From an uncultured Ruminococcus sp. (lineage in GTDB: Bacteria; Bacillota; Clostridia; Oscillospirales; Ruminococcaceae), in contig CANQCJ010000036.1 in NCBI GenBank assembly GCA_947589205.1, positions 1 to 14,634 of the forward strand: a DNA stretch of 14,634 nt. The letters run 5' to 3'. Below, in pieces: positions 6,901-14,634 of the stretch; positions within the stretch are counted from its first letter, which is position 1; every line of letters starts with the position of its first letter. Made by a program: the position numbers and the translations under genes. The notes under the pieces were generated by a model. The model saw only the letters and a program-made list of their open reading frames with translations. It was not told the DNA's origin and did not search any database.

Positions 6901-6951
6901 TTAGAAGTTAGAGGTAAGAGATCATAGATTAAAATTTGAGCTGACCTCTAA
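6901..6951 (-). promoter_or_regulatory. 5'-terminal stem-loop and heptamer-like repeats in the leader
   Basis: Read on the minus strand, the predicted mRNA begins at about 6951 with TTAGAGGT (6951-6944), which can pair with ACCTCTAA (6915-6908) or, with one G-U pair, with the adjoining ACTTCTAA (6908-6901) just before the ribosome binding site. On the plus strand the region reads as degenerate 7-base units (TTAGAAG, TTAGAGG, TAAGAGA), so the symmetry may derive from short tandem repeats. Confidence 0.4.
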
Positions 6952-6957
6952 ATAACT

Positions 6958-6986
6958 ATTTTACCACGGTTTATATTTTTTTGCAA
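6958..6986 (-). promoter_or_regulatory. Promoter of the radical-SAM-like gene
   Basis: On the minus strand, TTGCAA (6986-6981) and TAAAAT (6963-6958) are separated by exactly 17 bases. Initiation would be near 6951, giving a leader of about 68 bases. The -35 is identical to that of the lipoprotein promoter. Confidence 0.7.
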
Positions 6987-7023
6987 ACATATTTTTTAAA
7001 TTTATTATATCTTTTTTGAGAAT

Positions 7024-9768
7024 TTATAAGTTAATTTTAACGCTGCTGCCGCCGTTCTTGTTTTTTGTAACGACTATCTGCTTTTCAATGCGGTTTTTCA
7101 GCTGCGCTACATGGGAGATGACCCCGACGCTCCTGTGCGCTCCCGCGAGGGAAGCAAGCGATGCGACCGCCTGCTCTATCGAATTATCGTCGAGCGTTCC
7201 GAAGCCCTCGTCTATAAACATCGCTTCTATCCTTACCCCGCCAGCCGAGGACTGTATCTCGTCTGACAAGCCCAGCGCGAGCGACAGCGAGGCCTTGAAG
7301 GATTCGCCGCCCGAAAGACTGTTTACGCTCCTTACGGTGGCGTTGTAATGGTCTGTCACGTCAAGCTCCAGTCCGCTTTGCGAACGGTTGTTTTCCGCGC
7401 CCTCTCTCCGCTTCAGCTCATACTGTCCGTCCGTCATCATCATAAACCGCGTGTTCGCCCGCGCCGTAACGCGGTCAAAGTACGCCGCTTGAACGAAGGT
7501 CTCGAGCATTATTTTTTCCTGCCCCGAAAGCGCGCCGTTTGAAACGTCGCTCAAATTTTTTACCATCATATATTTTTCTTCGGCGTTCTCGGCGCGCCTT
7601 ATCGCTTCATTAAGCTCTTTCAGCGTTCTGACGTTTGAAAGGATCCTGCCGTTAAGCTCAAATCTTTTATCGCTCAGTTTATTTTTTTCTTCAAGCGTTT
7701 TATCGCGGTCCTTAATAAGCTCGCCCTTGTCGGAAATTTCCATGAGCGCAAGCTGTTTTTCAAGCTGCTCCGCCGCCGCTTCAAGCGCGCCGACCCGAGC
7801 ATTGTACTTTGCCGACTCGTCCGCCGCCCTTTCGTAAGCCCGCTTTATTTCCTCCTCGGAGGTTTTTAATTCCGCTATCCTCTTTTCGGCGGCTTCTTGA
7901 TTTAAAAATTTAAGCCCGCTCCTTTGCTCCTCAAGCCGCGCCCTTAACGTCTCCAAGCGGCTCCTTGTCTCATTGAGAGAGCTTTGCGCCTGTTCGGACT
8001 TTTGCGCCGCCGCGTTGGAACGCTCCTCAAGCTCCTTTGCTGACGCCCTCAGCCTTTCGCGCTTTTCTATCGCCCGCTCCTCGGCTTTTAACGCTTCACT
8101 AATATTTGCCGCTTCACGCTTCACCGCGTTTTGCCGCTCATTCGCCTGTTCCCTGCTTTTTATATCGAGCGCGTTTGCCGCCTGTTCGGTCTGTGTATTC
8201 AGCGTTTCAAACGAAGCGCTGAGCGCGGCGCATTTTTCGCTTTTTTCTATAGCCCCCACTCTCTGCGCTTCAAAGCGTGCTTTCAATTGCTTCAAGGTAT
8301 CTTCATCAGGCGCGCCCCGCGGCATTTCGGCGGGCTTAGGGTGCTCTGACGACCCGCACACCGGGCAGGGCTTGCCGTCCTCAAGCGTTTTAGCTAACAC
8401 CCCCGCCCGCGCGTCAAAATACAGTCTCTGCGCCGCGTCAAATTCCCTGCCGGCTTTTTCGGAGATCTCATAATCGCGCAGATACTCGCCCCGCGCTTTT
8501 TCAAGCGCAGTATGCAGCTTGTCAAGCTCGCTGTAAAGCAGGATAAGCTTTTCAAGCTCTCCGAGAATGCCTTCGGCTTTTTGCAGCGCGCCGGCAAGCC
8601 TTTCGCGGTTTTCTCCGGCGTTTGACAGCCGCTCCGTCTCCTCGTTGATCCTACCGCGTTTTTCCTCTAAGTCCTTTAATACCGCATTGCTTTCTTCAAG
8701 CTCTTTTCGCGCTTTTTCGTACTGTGTTTTTTCCCGAGCGGCATTTTTTTCAAGCTCGCCCAGCGCGCCGTACTGCGGCAAAACCGCTTCAAGCTCTATC
8801 CGTTCGCGCATAAGCTTGTCCGCAAGCGGCAGCCTTGCCTGCCGTTCCTCAAGCTCTTTAACAGCCGCCCGAAGCTTTATCCGCGCCGCCGCTAAGTTGG
8901 TTTTGGTCTCCTCAAGAGACCTCTGCGCGTTCTCATAAGCCTGCGCCCTTCCGAGAGCGGCGTTTATTTTTTCCAAATTTTCCTCCCGCTCCTTCAGCGC
9001 GGTCTCGACCTCGCCGAGAATTTTTTCATCGCGCTCGTTCATCGCTTCAAGCGCGCTTACCGCTTCACGCATCGAGCTTTGAGAAAGCCCCGCGTTGGAG
9101 ATGATCTCAAAAAACTCATCGTCCTCATCGCAGATTATCCCGTCAAGCAGCCTGTCAAGCAAGCCTGCCGCGCCGTCCCGTTCGGCTTTGGCTTCGCTCG
9201 TTTTGTCCTTAAGCTTTTTTTGAAGCGAGGAAAAAAGCTGCGTTTTAAATATCTGCCGAAAAATATTTCGGCGTTCCTCCGTAGAAGCCCGCAGCAGCTT
9301 CAAAAAATCCCCCTGCGCTATCATCGCTATCTGCATAAACCGTTCGCGGTCGATGCCTAACAGCTCGTTTATCTCTTTATTGACGTTATTTATCCCCGAA
9401 ACGATCCTGCCGTTTTCATATGTAAGCTCGGCGGACGCGGTTTCTTTTTTTAAGCCCCCGCCGCGTTTTTTAGCCCTCAGATACTCCGGCGAACGCCGTA
9501 CCCTGTACACCCTTCCGTCATAGTCGAACACAAGCTCCGCGAAGGTCGGCGTATCGGTGTCGGCGTATTTTGAGCGCAGCATATTAGACGTGCGGGAAAG
9601 TGAGCTTGCCGTGCCGAAAAGCGCGAAGGTTATCGCGTCAAAAATAGTGGTCTTGCCCGCGCCGGTGTCGCCGGTTATAAGATATATCCCGTCAAGCCTG
9701 TTAAAATCTATCACCGTTTGTTTAGCATACGGTCCGAACGCGGACATTGTAAGCGTTATCGGTCTCAT
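7024..9768 (-). CDS. sbcC: SbcC, Rad50-like ATPase subunit of the SbcCD nuclease
   Basis: SbcC and SbcD form the complex that cuts DNA hairpins and processes protein-blocked double-strand ends. The 914-residue protein has an N-terminal ABC half with Walker A GDTGAGKT (33-40) and Q-loop Gln152 in IAQGDF. Long charged coiled-coil arms occupy about 180-460 and 480-780, with a zinc hook C468-P-V-C471 at the apex. The C-terminal ABC half carries signature SLSGGES (817-823), Walker B MFIDE (D853/E854), the D-loop near GFGTLDD, and switch His886. All catalytic elements are present; it is somewhat shorter than the E. coli protein because the coils are shorter. The ATG at 9766-9768 abuts the sbcD stop (TAG then ATG) with GGAGGA inside the end of sbcD, indicating translational coupling. 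No clear hairpin terminator follows the TAA at 7024-7026, so read-through into the next minus-strand gene is possible. Confidence 0.97.
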   Translation of the reverse strand: MRPITLTMSAFGPYAKQTVIDFNRLDGIYLITGDTGAGKTTIFDAITFALFGTASSLSRTSNMLRSKYADTDTPTFAELVFDYDGRVYRVRRSPEYLRAKKRGGGLKKETASAELTYENGRIVSGINNVNKEINELLGIDRERFMQIAMIAQGDFLKLLRASTEERRNIFRQIFKTQLFSSLQKKLKDKTSEAKAERDGAAGLLDRLLDGIICDEDDEFFEIISNAGLSQSSMREAVSALEAMNERDEKILGEVETALKEREENLEKINAALGRAQAYENAQRSLEETKTNLAAARIKLRAAVKELEERQARLPLADKLMRERIELEAVLPQYGALGELEKNAAREKTQYEKARKELEESNAVLKDLEEKRGRINEETERLSNAGENRERLAGALQKAEGILGELEKLILLYSELDKLHTALEKARGEYLRDYEISEKAGREFDAAQRLYFDARAGVLAKTLEDGKPCPVCGSSEHPKPAEMPRGAPDEDTLKQLKARFEAQRVGAIEKSEKCAALSASFETLNTQTEQAANALDIKSREQANERQNAVKREAANISEALKAEERAIEKRERLRASAKELEERSNAAAQKSEQAQSSLNETRSRLETLRARLEEQRSGLKFLNQEAAEKRIAELKTSEEEIKRAYERAADESAKYNARVGALEAAAEQLEKQLALMEISDKGELIKDRDKTLEEKNKLSDKRFELNGRILSNVRTLKELNEAIRRAENAEEKYMMVKNLSDVSNGALSGQEKIMLETFVQAAYFDRVTARANTRFMMMTDGQYELKRREGAENNRSQSGLELDVTDHYNATVRSVNSLSGGESFKASLSLALGLSDEIQSSAGGVRIEAMFIDEGFGTLDDNSIEQAVASLASLAGAHRSVGVISHVAQLKNRIEKQIVVTKNKNGGSSVKINL

Positions 9769-10902
9769 CTAAGCTTCCTCCATGACTTCTTCTATAAGCG
9801 CGCTGATAAACGCGCCCTCCTTATCGCCAAGCTCTCTGCCCGTCTGCATTTTAAAAAACTCGCCGAACAGCTCCCGCGGCGTTTTGCTTACGCCGTCGTC
9901 TGTACGCATATCAAAGCTCATTCTCGTGCGGGTGTTGTCGTAGCTTAATTTCAAAAGCCTGCGGTAGATAACCGAAAGTCTCGCGGCGGCTTCGGGAATA
10001 TCCTCCTCATCGGTCAGGGTTATATGCAAAAACGCATCGCGCAGGTCGGTGTTTTCATAATAGCTTTTAGCCGTAAGCTCCTCATAGCTGCCTTTTATCC
10101 GCTTCATATCGTGCAGCGGCTCCAATATAACGCTTTTGAGCGCGAGACTGCCCTTTTCCTTAAGCTCGACGATATCGAGACTGCGCGGCTTGTCGGCTTC
10201 CGCAAAGGAATACTTTAACGGCGTGCCGCAGTAGCGTATTTTGTCACTTCCGCAAAACTGCGCCGAATGAAGATGCCCGAGGGCGGTATAATCGAACGGC
10301 TCAAACACCGAAGCGTCAACGCCGTCCGTTCCGCCGACGCTCACCTCCTCCGAATCGCTTCTTAACGCTCCGATAACGAACTGATGGGTAACGAGAACGC
10401 TCCTCCGCGACGGGTCTATATCCATATCATCAATGATCCTCTGCAAAGCCTTAGTATAGCTCGTAATGCTCATATCCTCATAGTAATTTCTCACCGTACT
10501 CGGGCGGACGAACGGCAGCAGAAAAATATCGGCTTTGCCGTACTCGTCCTCTAAGGTTATCGGTGTAACCTTACCGTCGAAGCTGCCGCGCATATAGATA
10601 CCGTCACGGTCCATTATCCGCGAGGCAAAGGAAGTCCTTTCGGGCGAATCGTGGTTGCCGCTTATCGCAAAGACCTTAACGCTTTCCCTGCAAAGCGCAT
10701 ACAAAAAATCATCGAAAAGCGTCACCGCCTCCGCAGGCGGCACAGGCTTGTCGTAAATATCCCCCGCGATGATAACACCGTCGGGCTTTTGAGAAAGAAT
10801 AATACCGAGAATTTTATTTAGAATAAATTTTTGCTCATCGAGCATAGAGTATTCGTTCACCCTTTTGCCGAGGTGAAGATCGGACAGATGTATAAGCTTC
10901 AA
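9769..10902 (-). CDS. sbcD: SbcD, Mre11-like nuclease subunit
   Basis: This 377-residue calcineurin-like phosphoesterase is the nuclease partner of SbcC. All metal-binding motifs are visible: D8 and H10 in LSDLHLGK, D48 in AGDIYD, N83/H84 in SGNHDS, H173 in VTHQF, and H210/H212 in GHLHS. The remaining C-terminal part (about 270-377) contains the cap and SbcC-binding region. The start must be TTG at 10900-10902: an in-frame TGA lies only two codons upstream, and the first ATG (codon 20) would remove the catalytic D8/H10. GGGAG lies 11 bases before the TTG. It is the first gene of the sbcD-sbcC operon, driven by the promoter at 10941-10969. The order sbcD then sbcC is the usual one in Firmicutes. 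Confidence 0.97.
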   Translation of the reverse strand: MKLIHLSDLHLGKRVNEYSMLDEQKFILNKILGIILSQKPDGVIIAGDIYDKPVPPAEAVTLFDDFLYALCRESVKVFAISGNHDSPERTSFASRIMDRDGIYMRGSFDGKVTPITLEDEYGKADIFLLPFVRPSTVRNYYEDMSITSYTKALQRIIDDMDIDPSRRSVLVTHQFVIGALRSDSEEVSVGGTDGVDASVFEPFDYTALGHLHSAQFCGSDKIRYCGTPLKYSFAEADKPRSLDIVELKEKGSLALKSVILEPLHDMKRIKGSYEELTAKSYYENTDLRDAFLHITLTDEEDIPEAAARLSVIYRRLLKLSYDNTRTRMSFDMRTDDGVSKTPRELFGEFFKMQTGRELGDKEGAFISALIEEVMEEA

Positions 10903-10940
10903 ATTTTTTCACGCTCCCAAAAAACAGACCTTACCTTCTA

Positions 10941-10969
10941 AGAATAGCATATTTGCCGAAAAAAATCAA
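10941..10969 (-). promoter_or_regulatory. Promoter of sbcDC
   Basis: On the minus strand, TTGATT (10969-10964) and TATTCT (10946-10941) are 17 bases apart, and TGC directly precedes the -10, giving an extended -10. Initiation would be near 10934, with a leader of about 32 bases. Confidence 0.65.
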
Positions 10970-10977
10970 GCGGACAA

Positions 10978-11006
10978 TTGACAGTTTGTGAATTTTGTGG
11001 TATAAT
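10978..11006 (+). promoter_or_regulatory. Perfect-consensus promoter of the beta-grasp/DUF4132 operon
   Basis: TTGACA (10978-10983), a 17-base spacer and TATAAT (11001-11006) are all exact consensus, and TGG before the -10 adds an extended -10 element. Transcription should begin near 11013. Its -35 lies only 8 bases from the -35 of the divergent sbcDC promoter. Confidence 0.88.
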
Positions 11007-11042
11007 TTTTTTAACCTGTTACGAAAGTGTGGAGAACCGAAA

Positions 11043-11465
11043 ATGAAAATAAAAGTGAACGTAAAAAAGCTGTCGAAGAAGATCTCGTCGGTCGAACCGG
11101 CGGAGCTTGAATTAGACCGCGCTCCAAAAACCGCGCGTGAGCTTATCATCGCTTCGGTCGATGCCTGCGTAAAGCAGTACAATGACCGCATAAAGCGCAC
11201 CGAGAGCGGGCTTGCGCCGATAACGCGCGAACAGGAGGAGGGCATGGAACGCGCAGGAAAAATAGCGTTCGGGCTGACCTTTTCCGACAAAAAAGCCGAC
11301 CGTATCGAAGCCGAGCAGACCGCGCTCCAAGCCTTCCGCGACGGACTTTTCAGAATGTTTATCGGCAGCGAGGAATTGACCGATGAAAATACTCCTCTGA
11401 GCCTTGACGAAAACAGCGAGGTGACGTTTATTCGTCTTACTATGCTTGCCGGAAGAATGTGGTAA
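11043..11465 (+). CDS. Small ubiquitin/ThiS-like (beta-grasp) protein preceding DUF4132
   Basis: I know no experimentally assigned function for this 140-residue protein. Its pattern fits a beta-grasp fold: strand MKIKVNVKKL (1-10), strand AELELDRAP then KTARELIIASV (20-39, compare TVxELL in MoaD/ThiS), a charged helical insert (about 45-100), then LFRMFIGSEELTDENTPL (102-119) and DENSEVTFIRLTMLAG (122-137). The last is like the 'DGDEVxF' end of MoaD/ThiS/ubiquitin-like proteins. The C-terminus is AGRMW rather than GG. The ATG at 11043 has GGAG 8 bases upstream; an in-frame ATG at 10995 overlaps the promoter and is rejected. It is the first gene of an operon, 24 bases before the large DUF5724/DUF4132 gene, which suggests a partner role. 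The gene is clear; the fold is inference from hydrophobic pattern. Confidence 0.85.
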   Translation: MKIKVNVKKLSKKISSVEPAELELDRAPKTARELIIASVDACVKQYNDRIKRTESGLAPITREQEEGMERAGKIAFGLTFSDKKADRIEAEQTALQAFRDGLFRMFIGSEELTDENTPLSLDENSEVTFIRLTMLAGRMW

Positions 11466-11489
11466 AAACAGAAAGGAGATTTTTTAAAA

Positions 11490-14400
11490 ATGTTTGACCC
11501 GAAACAGCAAGCCGTTTACAAGCAGCAGACAGCGGAAATACTTGAAAAGCAGCGCGCCGCGCAGTACGCGCTGCCCGAGGAGGTAAAGTACTATACCAAC
11601 TATTCAAGAGATCTCCAAATCAAACTAAAGCCCGGCGAAACGCTCGGAGAATTTTCCAAGAAAAATCTCAGCGCGCTTTTCAAAGGCTACATAAAGCCGC
11701 AGTACAAGCAGGCGTTCATATGGGCGGCGGATAACGTCGGCAGCTGGCAGTATTCGATGAGCTATTACAGACGCTCCTACCGCTCGTCCGACCACGGCGT
11801 TTACGGCGACGTTCTGTTAAATATCGTGCGCAGCTTTGCCGACCTGAGCTTTTTTGAAAGCCCGCTCGAAGCGCTGATAACAGGCAATGTCAAGGACTAC
11901 GAAGCCTACAGGCTGTCAGACTCCACCTCCTATTATTCCCCGGGAGGGTTTGAATACCTGCTCGCCTATGAGCTTGACAGAAATAATCAAGCCGTGCTCG
12001 AAGCGGTAAAGACCGCGATATACGGCGAGTCAACGATAATAACGCGCGACCTTATCCGCGGCATTTTAAGAAGCAAAAACGAACAAGCTCACAAGGCTCT
12101 CGGCGACCTGCTTTTGGCAGCTCGATTGCAGGAGGGCTTGCGCCAGTCTGTCTGCGAAAACGCCGACTGCGGCACTGTCGAGGGATTTTTGTACATTCTC
12201 GATGTGATATATAAAAACGACCTTATCCGCTTTTCCTCGGTAAAGCGTTCGGTGGCGACATGGTGCGGTCTTTACGACACGCCGGATAATGCCGACAGGA
12301 TATTGAAAAAGATCTTGGAGCTTATGGTAAAAGCTCTCGAGAGCGAAGAGACCCGCGGCAGCCTGCTTAAAAGCGAGGACGCTATAGAAATATACATCGC
12401 CCTCTGGGCATACGCAGCCTTTGACGTGCATGACGCTATGGAGCAGGTCAAGGCGTTGGTGCAAAACGGTTCGCACCATCAGCGGATAACTGCGGGCGTT
12501 TTTGCCGACAGCATTGATAACGCTTACTTTGAAAACGAATGCGCAAAATTCGCGCTGAAAAATTTTGCCGATGAGCTTGACACCGCTGCGGTGTTCGTCC
12601 CGCTCCTTGCGCCGAACGCCAACAGGCGTATCTACAGCTGTCTCCACCCGAAAAAGGACGCCCGTTACGGCGAAAAAAATTGGGTAAACGCTCACGCCTA
12701 CGCCGATATGAGCGGACTTTTTGACGAAACGGAGGCAAGAGAATTTTTTGAGATCTTAAAGAAGCTCAAAGGCGCGATACCTAAAAAAGAGCTGACATTT
12801 TCTCCCTGCGTTTTCCCGTGGAACAGTGCGGCGCTTAAAAAAGATAATATTACCGAAAAAATGGTCTTTCTCGCAAGCGCGCTTCACGATAACGACCTTA
12901 TGGACGAGATGTGCGGATATTTGAGCGACATGACCGACGACCGCCCACAGGCTCTCGCGTTGCTCACCCGCTGTCCCAATACGCCGACGCAGAAAAAAAC
13001 GGCTGTAGCCGCCATAGCCGACCGCGAGACCTATACCGCCAAACAGGCGTTTTCGATAGTCGAGGAAACGGTAGAGCTTGACGAGGAAAACTATCGGCAG
13101 CTGGAGGGAATGTTAAAATACAAATCGGCGAATATACGAAAGAACGCTATCGCCCTGCTTGCAAAGCAGGACGACGAGGGCTTGCTGAAAACCTGCCGCA
13201 CGCTGCTTAATGACAAGACGAGCGAAAAGCGCACCGGCGGACTGGATATCGCTTTGCAGATAAAAAACGATGAAGCAAAGTCCGAGCTTTTTGAAAAGCT
13301 CAGAGGAGACATAGAGCGTATGCCGCGCGGCGTCTCCAAGGAGGATATCTTGATTGAACAGCTCCTTGAAAGCTACCCGCAAAAGCCGCAGGAGGGCTTC
13401 GGGCTTTATAAGGACATAGAAGAACCTCTGCCCGCTGTAGACAAGACTTATGTTGAAGAATGCCGAAGGCTTTTCGGAGAGGTGTTCCCATACGGTATTT
13501 ACGGCGGCAAAAGGTTAGGTCTTATCAAAAAGCGTCCCTATATAAAAATGATCGAAAAGCTCGATGAATATATTGAAGCAAACAAGGACAAAGAGTATAC
13601 CGCCTATAACGGCGAGACCGCGCTTCTCGGGAATTTGCCGAATACCTATCACTCGATGACAAGCGGCTATAATATAGTTTTACCCGAGCTTTGGCTCAAA
13701 TTCTACGATGAAGAAATAAAGGACATCAATACGCTTTTTGCGATGAAGATAAAGCTGAAAGCGAGCAATGATAACAGCGATATACAAAAGCACGGCAATG
13801 CGGTAGCCGACAAGCTTTTCGGCGCGGGCTTTTCAGAGCCTGTACCGCTCAAATATGAAAGCATAGTAAAAGCGGTGATAAATACGCTTTGTTGGGCAGA
13901 AAGCAAGACTGACGACACGAGCAAGGGCATAGGAAAGCTGCCGAGGGAATTTATACAGAAAATGGGTACGGCGGTGCTGAGCTACTTAAACGACCTGCCC
14001 GACGACAAGCTTTTTGTAAAAGCGGCAAAGAGTCAAAACGACGATGAAAAGACTTGGAAAAGCTGTGTGCTCTGCCACTGCCAGATAATAAGCGTTCTAT
14101 CTCCCATGACGACAAGAGAATATGAAAACATAAGAACAAATTTCCCGCTGCGCTATGCGTTGTTTGAGAGAATAAACGGCAATGACGTGATATTGGACCG
14201 CTACGGCGCTGCCGCCGTCTACAGTCCCGACCTGCCCGATATACACATATACGACATGATCCGCGCAGCCGCTTTCGGAGCTGTCAGCGACAATACGCTT
14301 TATAAATGGATATTTTCCAAAAGAAAGGAAAAAAGACGTTCCTATTACTATTACGCGCGGACGGGGTTCGACAATGTTCTTTCCTGCATTACAAACGCAA

Positions 14401-14634
14401 TTATCCTGGTGCGCGAAAGGAACGAACAAAGGTCCTCGCGCATAAACGGCAGATACGCCGTAATAAACGTCTCCCGCGCACTGCTCGGAAAAGAGCCTGA
14501 CGAAGCCTACAGCGATGAGGACATAAAGGTTTTGCAAAAGACCGAGGAAATTTATGACAATTTAATAAACGTCATACTCGACACCGAATTAAAGCGCGGC
14601 GACAGTGAGACGGAGTTTTCTCCGTATATCCACA
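11490..14634 (+). CDS. DUF5724/DUF4132 (MolR-like) giant protein, 3' end missing
   Basis: 1048 codons are open to the right edge, and the full family member is probably much longer. The block SKNEQAHKALGDLLLAARLQEGLRQ (about 195-219) continuing to LIRFSSVKRSVATWCGL (to about 261) matches my memory of DUF5724 proteins, which carry a C-terminal DUF4132 and are often labelled 'molybdate metabolism regulator MolR', a weakly supported name. Residues about 539-600 look like paired HEAT-type helices (LEGMLKYKSANIRKNAIALL). C859-VL-C862-H-C864 is a possible metal site. No signal peptide or membrane segment is seen, so the protein is cytoplasmic. The ATG at 11490 has AAAGGAG about 12 bases upstream and follows the beta-grasp gene in one operon. 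In E. coli the relative yehI lies near MoxR-type, vWA and SWIM genes (yehL, yehP, yehQ); such partners may follow beyond the window. Biochemical role unknown. Confidence 0.85.
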   Translation, partial: MFDPKQQAVYKQQTAEILEKQRAAQYALPEEVKYYTNYSRDLQIKLKPGETLGEFSKKNLSALFKGYIKPQYKQAFIWAADNVGSWQYSMSYYRRSYRSSDHGVYGDVLLNIVRSFADLSFFESPLEALITGNVKDYEAYRLSDSTSYYSPGGFEYLLAYELDRNNQAVLEAVKTAIYGESTIITRDLIRGILRSKNEQAHKALGDLLLAARLQEGLRQSVCENADCGTVEGFLYILDVIYKNDLIRFSSVKRSVATWCGLYDTPDNADRILKKILELMVKALESEETRGSLLKSEDAIEIYIALWAYAAFDVHDAMEQVKALVQNGSHHQRITAGVFADSIDNAYFENECAKFALKNFADELDTAAVFVPLLAPNANRRIYSCLHPKKDARYGEKNWVNAHAYADMSGLFDETEAREFFEILKKLKGAIPKKELTFSPCVFPWNSAALKKDNITEKMVFLASALHDNDLMDEMCGYLSDMTDDRPQALALLTRCPNTPTQKKTAVAAIADRETYTAKQAFSIVEETVELDEENYRQLEGMLKYKSANIRKNAIALLAKQDDEGLLKTCRTLLNDKTSEKRTGGLDIALQIKNDEAKSELFEKLRGDIERMPRGVSKEDILIEQLLESYPQKPQEGFGLYKDIEEPLPAVDKTYVEECRRLFGEVFPYGIYGGKRLGLIKKRPYIKMIEKLDEYIEANKDKEYTAYNGETALLGNLPNTYHSMTSGYNIVLPELWLKFYDEEIKDINTLFAMKIKLKASNDNSDIQKHGNAVADKLFGAGFSEPVPLKYESIVKAVINTLCWAESKTDDTSKGIGKLPREFIQKMGTAVLSYLNDLPDDKLFVKAAKSQNDDEKTWKSCVLCHCQIISVLSPMTTREYENIRTNFPLRYALFERINGNDVILDRYGAAAVYSPDLPDIHIYDMIRAAAFGAVSDNTLYKWIFSKRKEKRRSYYYYARTGFDNVLSCITNAIILVRERNEQRSSRINGRYAVINVSRALLGKEPDEAYSDEDIKVLQKTEEIYDNLINVILDTELKRGDSETEFSPYIH

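Noticed and set aside
12066..12695. 209-codon minus-strand open frame inside the DUF4132 gene
   Set aside because: It is antisense to a continuous coding frame of recognisable family sequence; codon periodicity explains it, and no promoter or ribosome site was found.

Overview
The window looks like chromosomal DNA of a low-GC-phylum anaerobe of the class Clostridia, with the Ruminococcus/Oscillospiraceae group as the best guess. The basis is strong AGGAGG-type ribosome binding sites, vegetative promoters with 17-bp spacers, frequent TTG starts, mixed-GC coding sequence with AT-rich gaps, and PBSX-type phage genes. No rRNA, tRNA, CRISPR array or insertion sequence was found, and assignment to a genus is inference only.

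Layout. (1) Positions 1-4269, minus strand: a tightly packed phage head and packaging module in the order small terminase, large terminase, portal, prohead protease, major capsid protein. The capsid gene runs off the left edge. Order and proteins match the PBSX (xtmA-xtmB-xkdE-xkdF-xkdG) arrangement. (2) 4270-4704: an AT-rich gap with a near-palindrome upstream of the small terminase, then a vegetative promoter and a structured leader for the next gene. (3) 4705-5793, plus strand: a lipoprotein with one WG-like repeat, ended by a bidirectional terminator. (4) 5846-6883, minus strand: an unassigned protein that looks like a radical-SAM barrel without its cluster cysteines. (5) 7024-10902, minus strand: sbcD-sbcC, the Mre11-Rad50-type nuclease, translationally coupled. 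(6) 10903-11042: back-to-back divergent promoters. (7) 11043 to the right edge, plus strand: a 140-residue protein with a ubiquitin/ThiS-like (beta-grasp) pattern, followed in the same operon by a very large DUF5724/DUF4132 (MolR-like) protein that is cut by the window end.

How they fit together. The phage module encodes DNA packaging and shell assembly. It directly abuts host-type genes, with no integrase, repressor or replication gene on this side, so it is either one end of a prophage or a reduced, possibly domesticated, element. SbcCD processes hairpin and broken DNA ends. The right-hand operon looks like the start of a MolR/DUF4132 locus of the kind that elsewhere contains MoxR-type AAA+, von Willebrand A and SWIM zinc-finger genes (compare the E. 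coli yehI-yehQ region). Those partners, if present, lie beyond the window.

The most interesting items are the small beta-grasp-like partner of the DUF4132 protein; the lipoprotein leader, where two mutually exclusive hairpins either bury or expose the ribosome binding site; and the cysteine-less radical-SAM-like protein. All structural and fold statements come from reading the sequence by eye.
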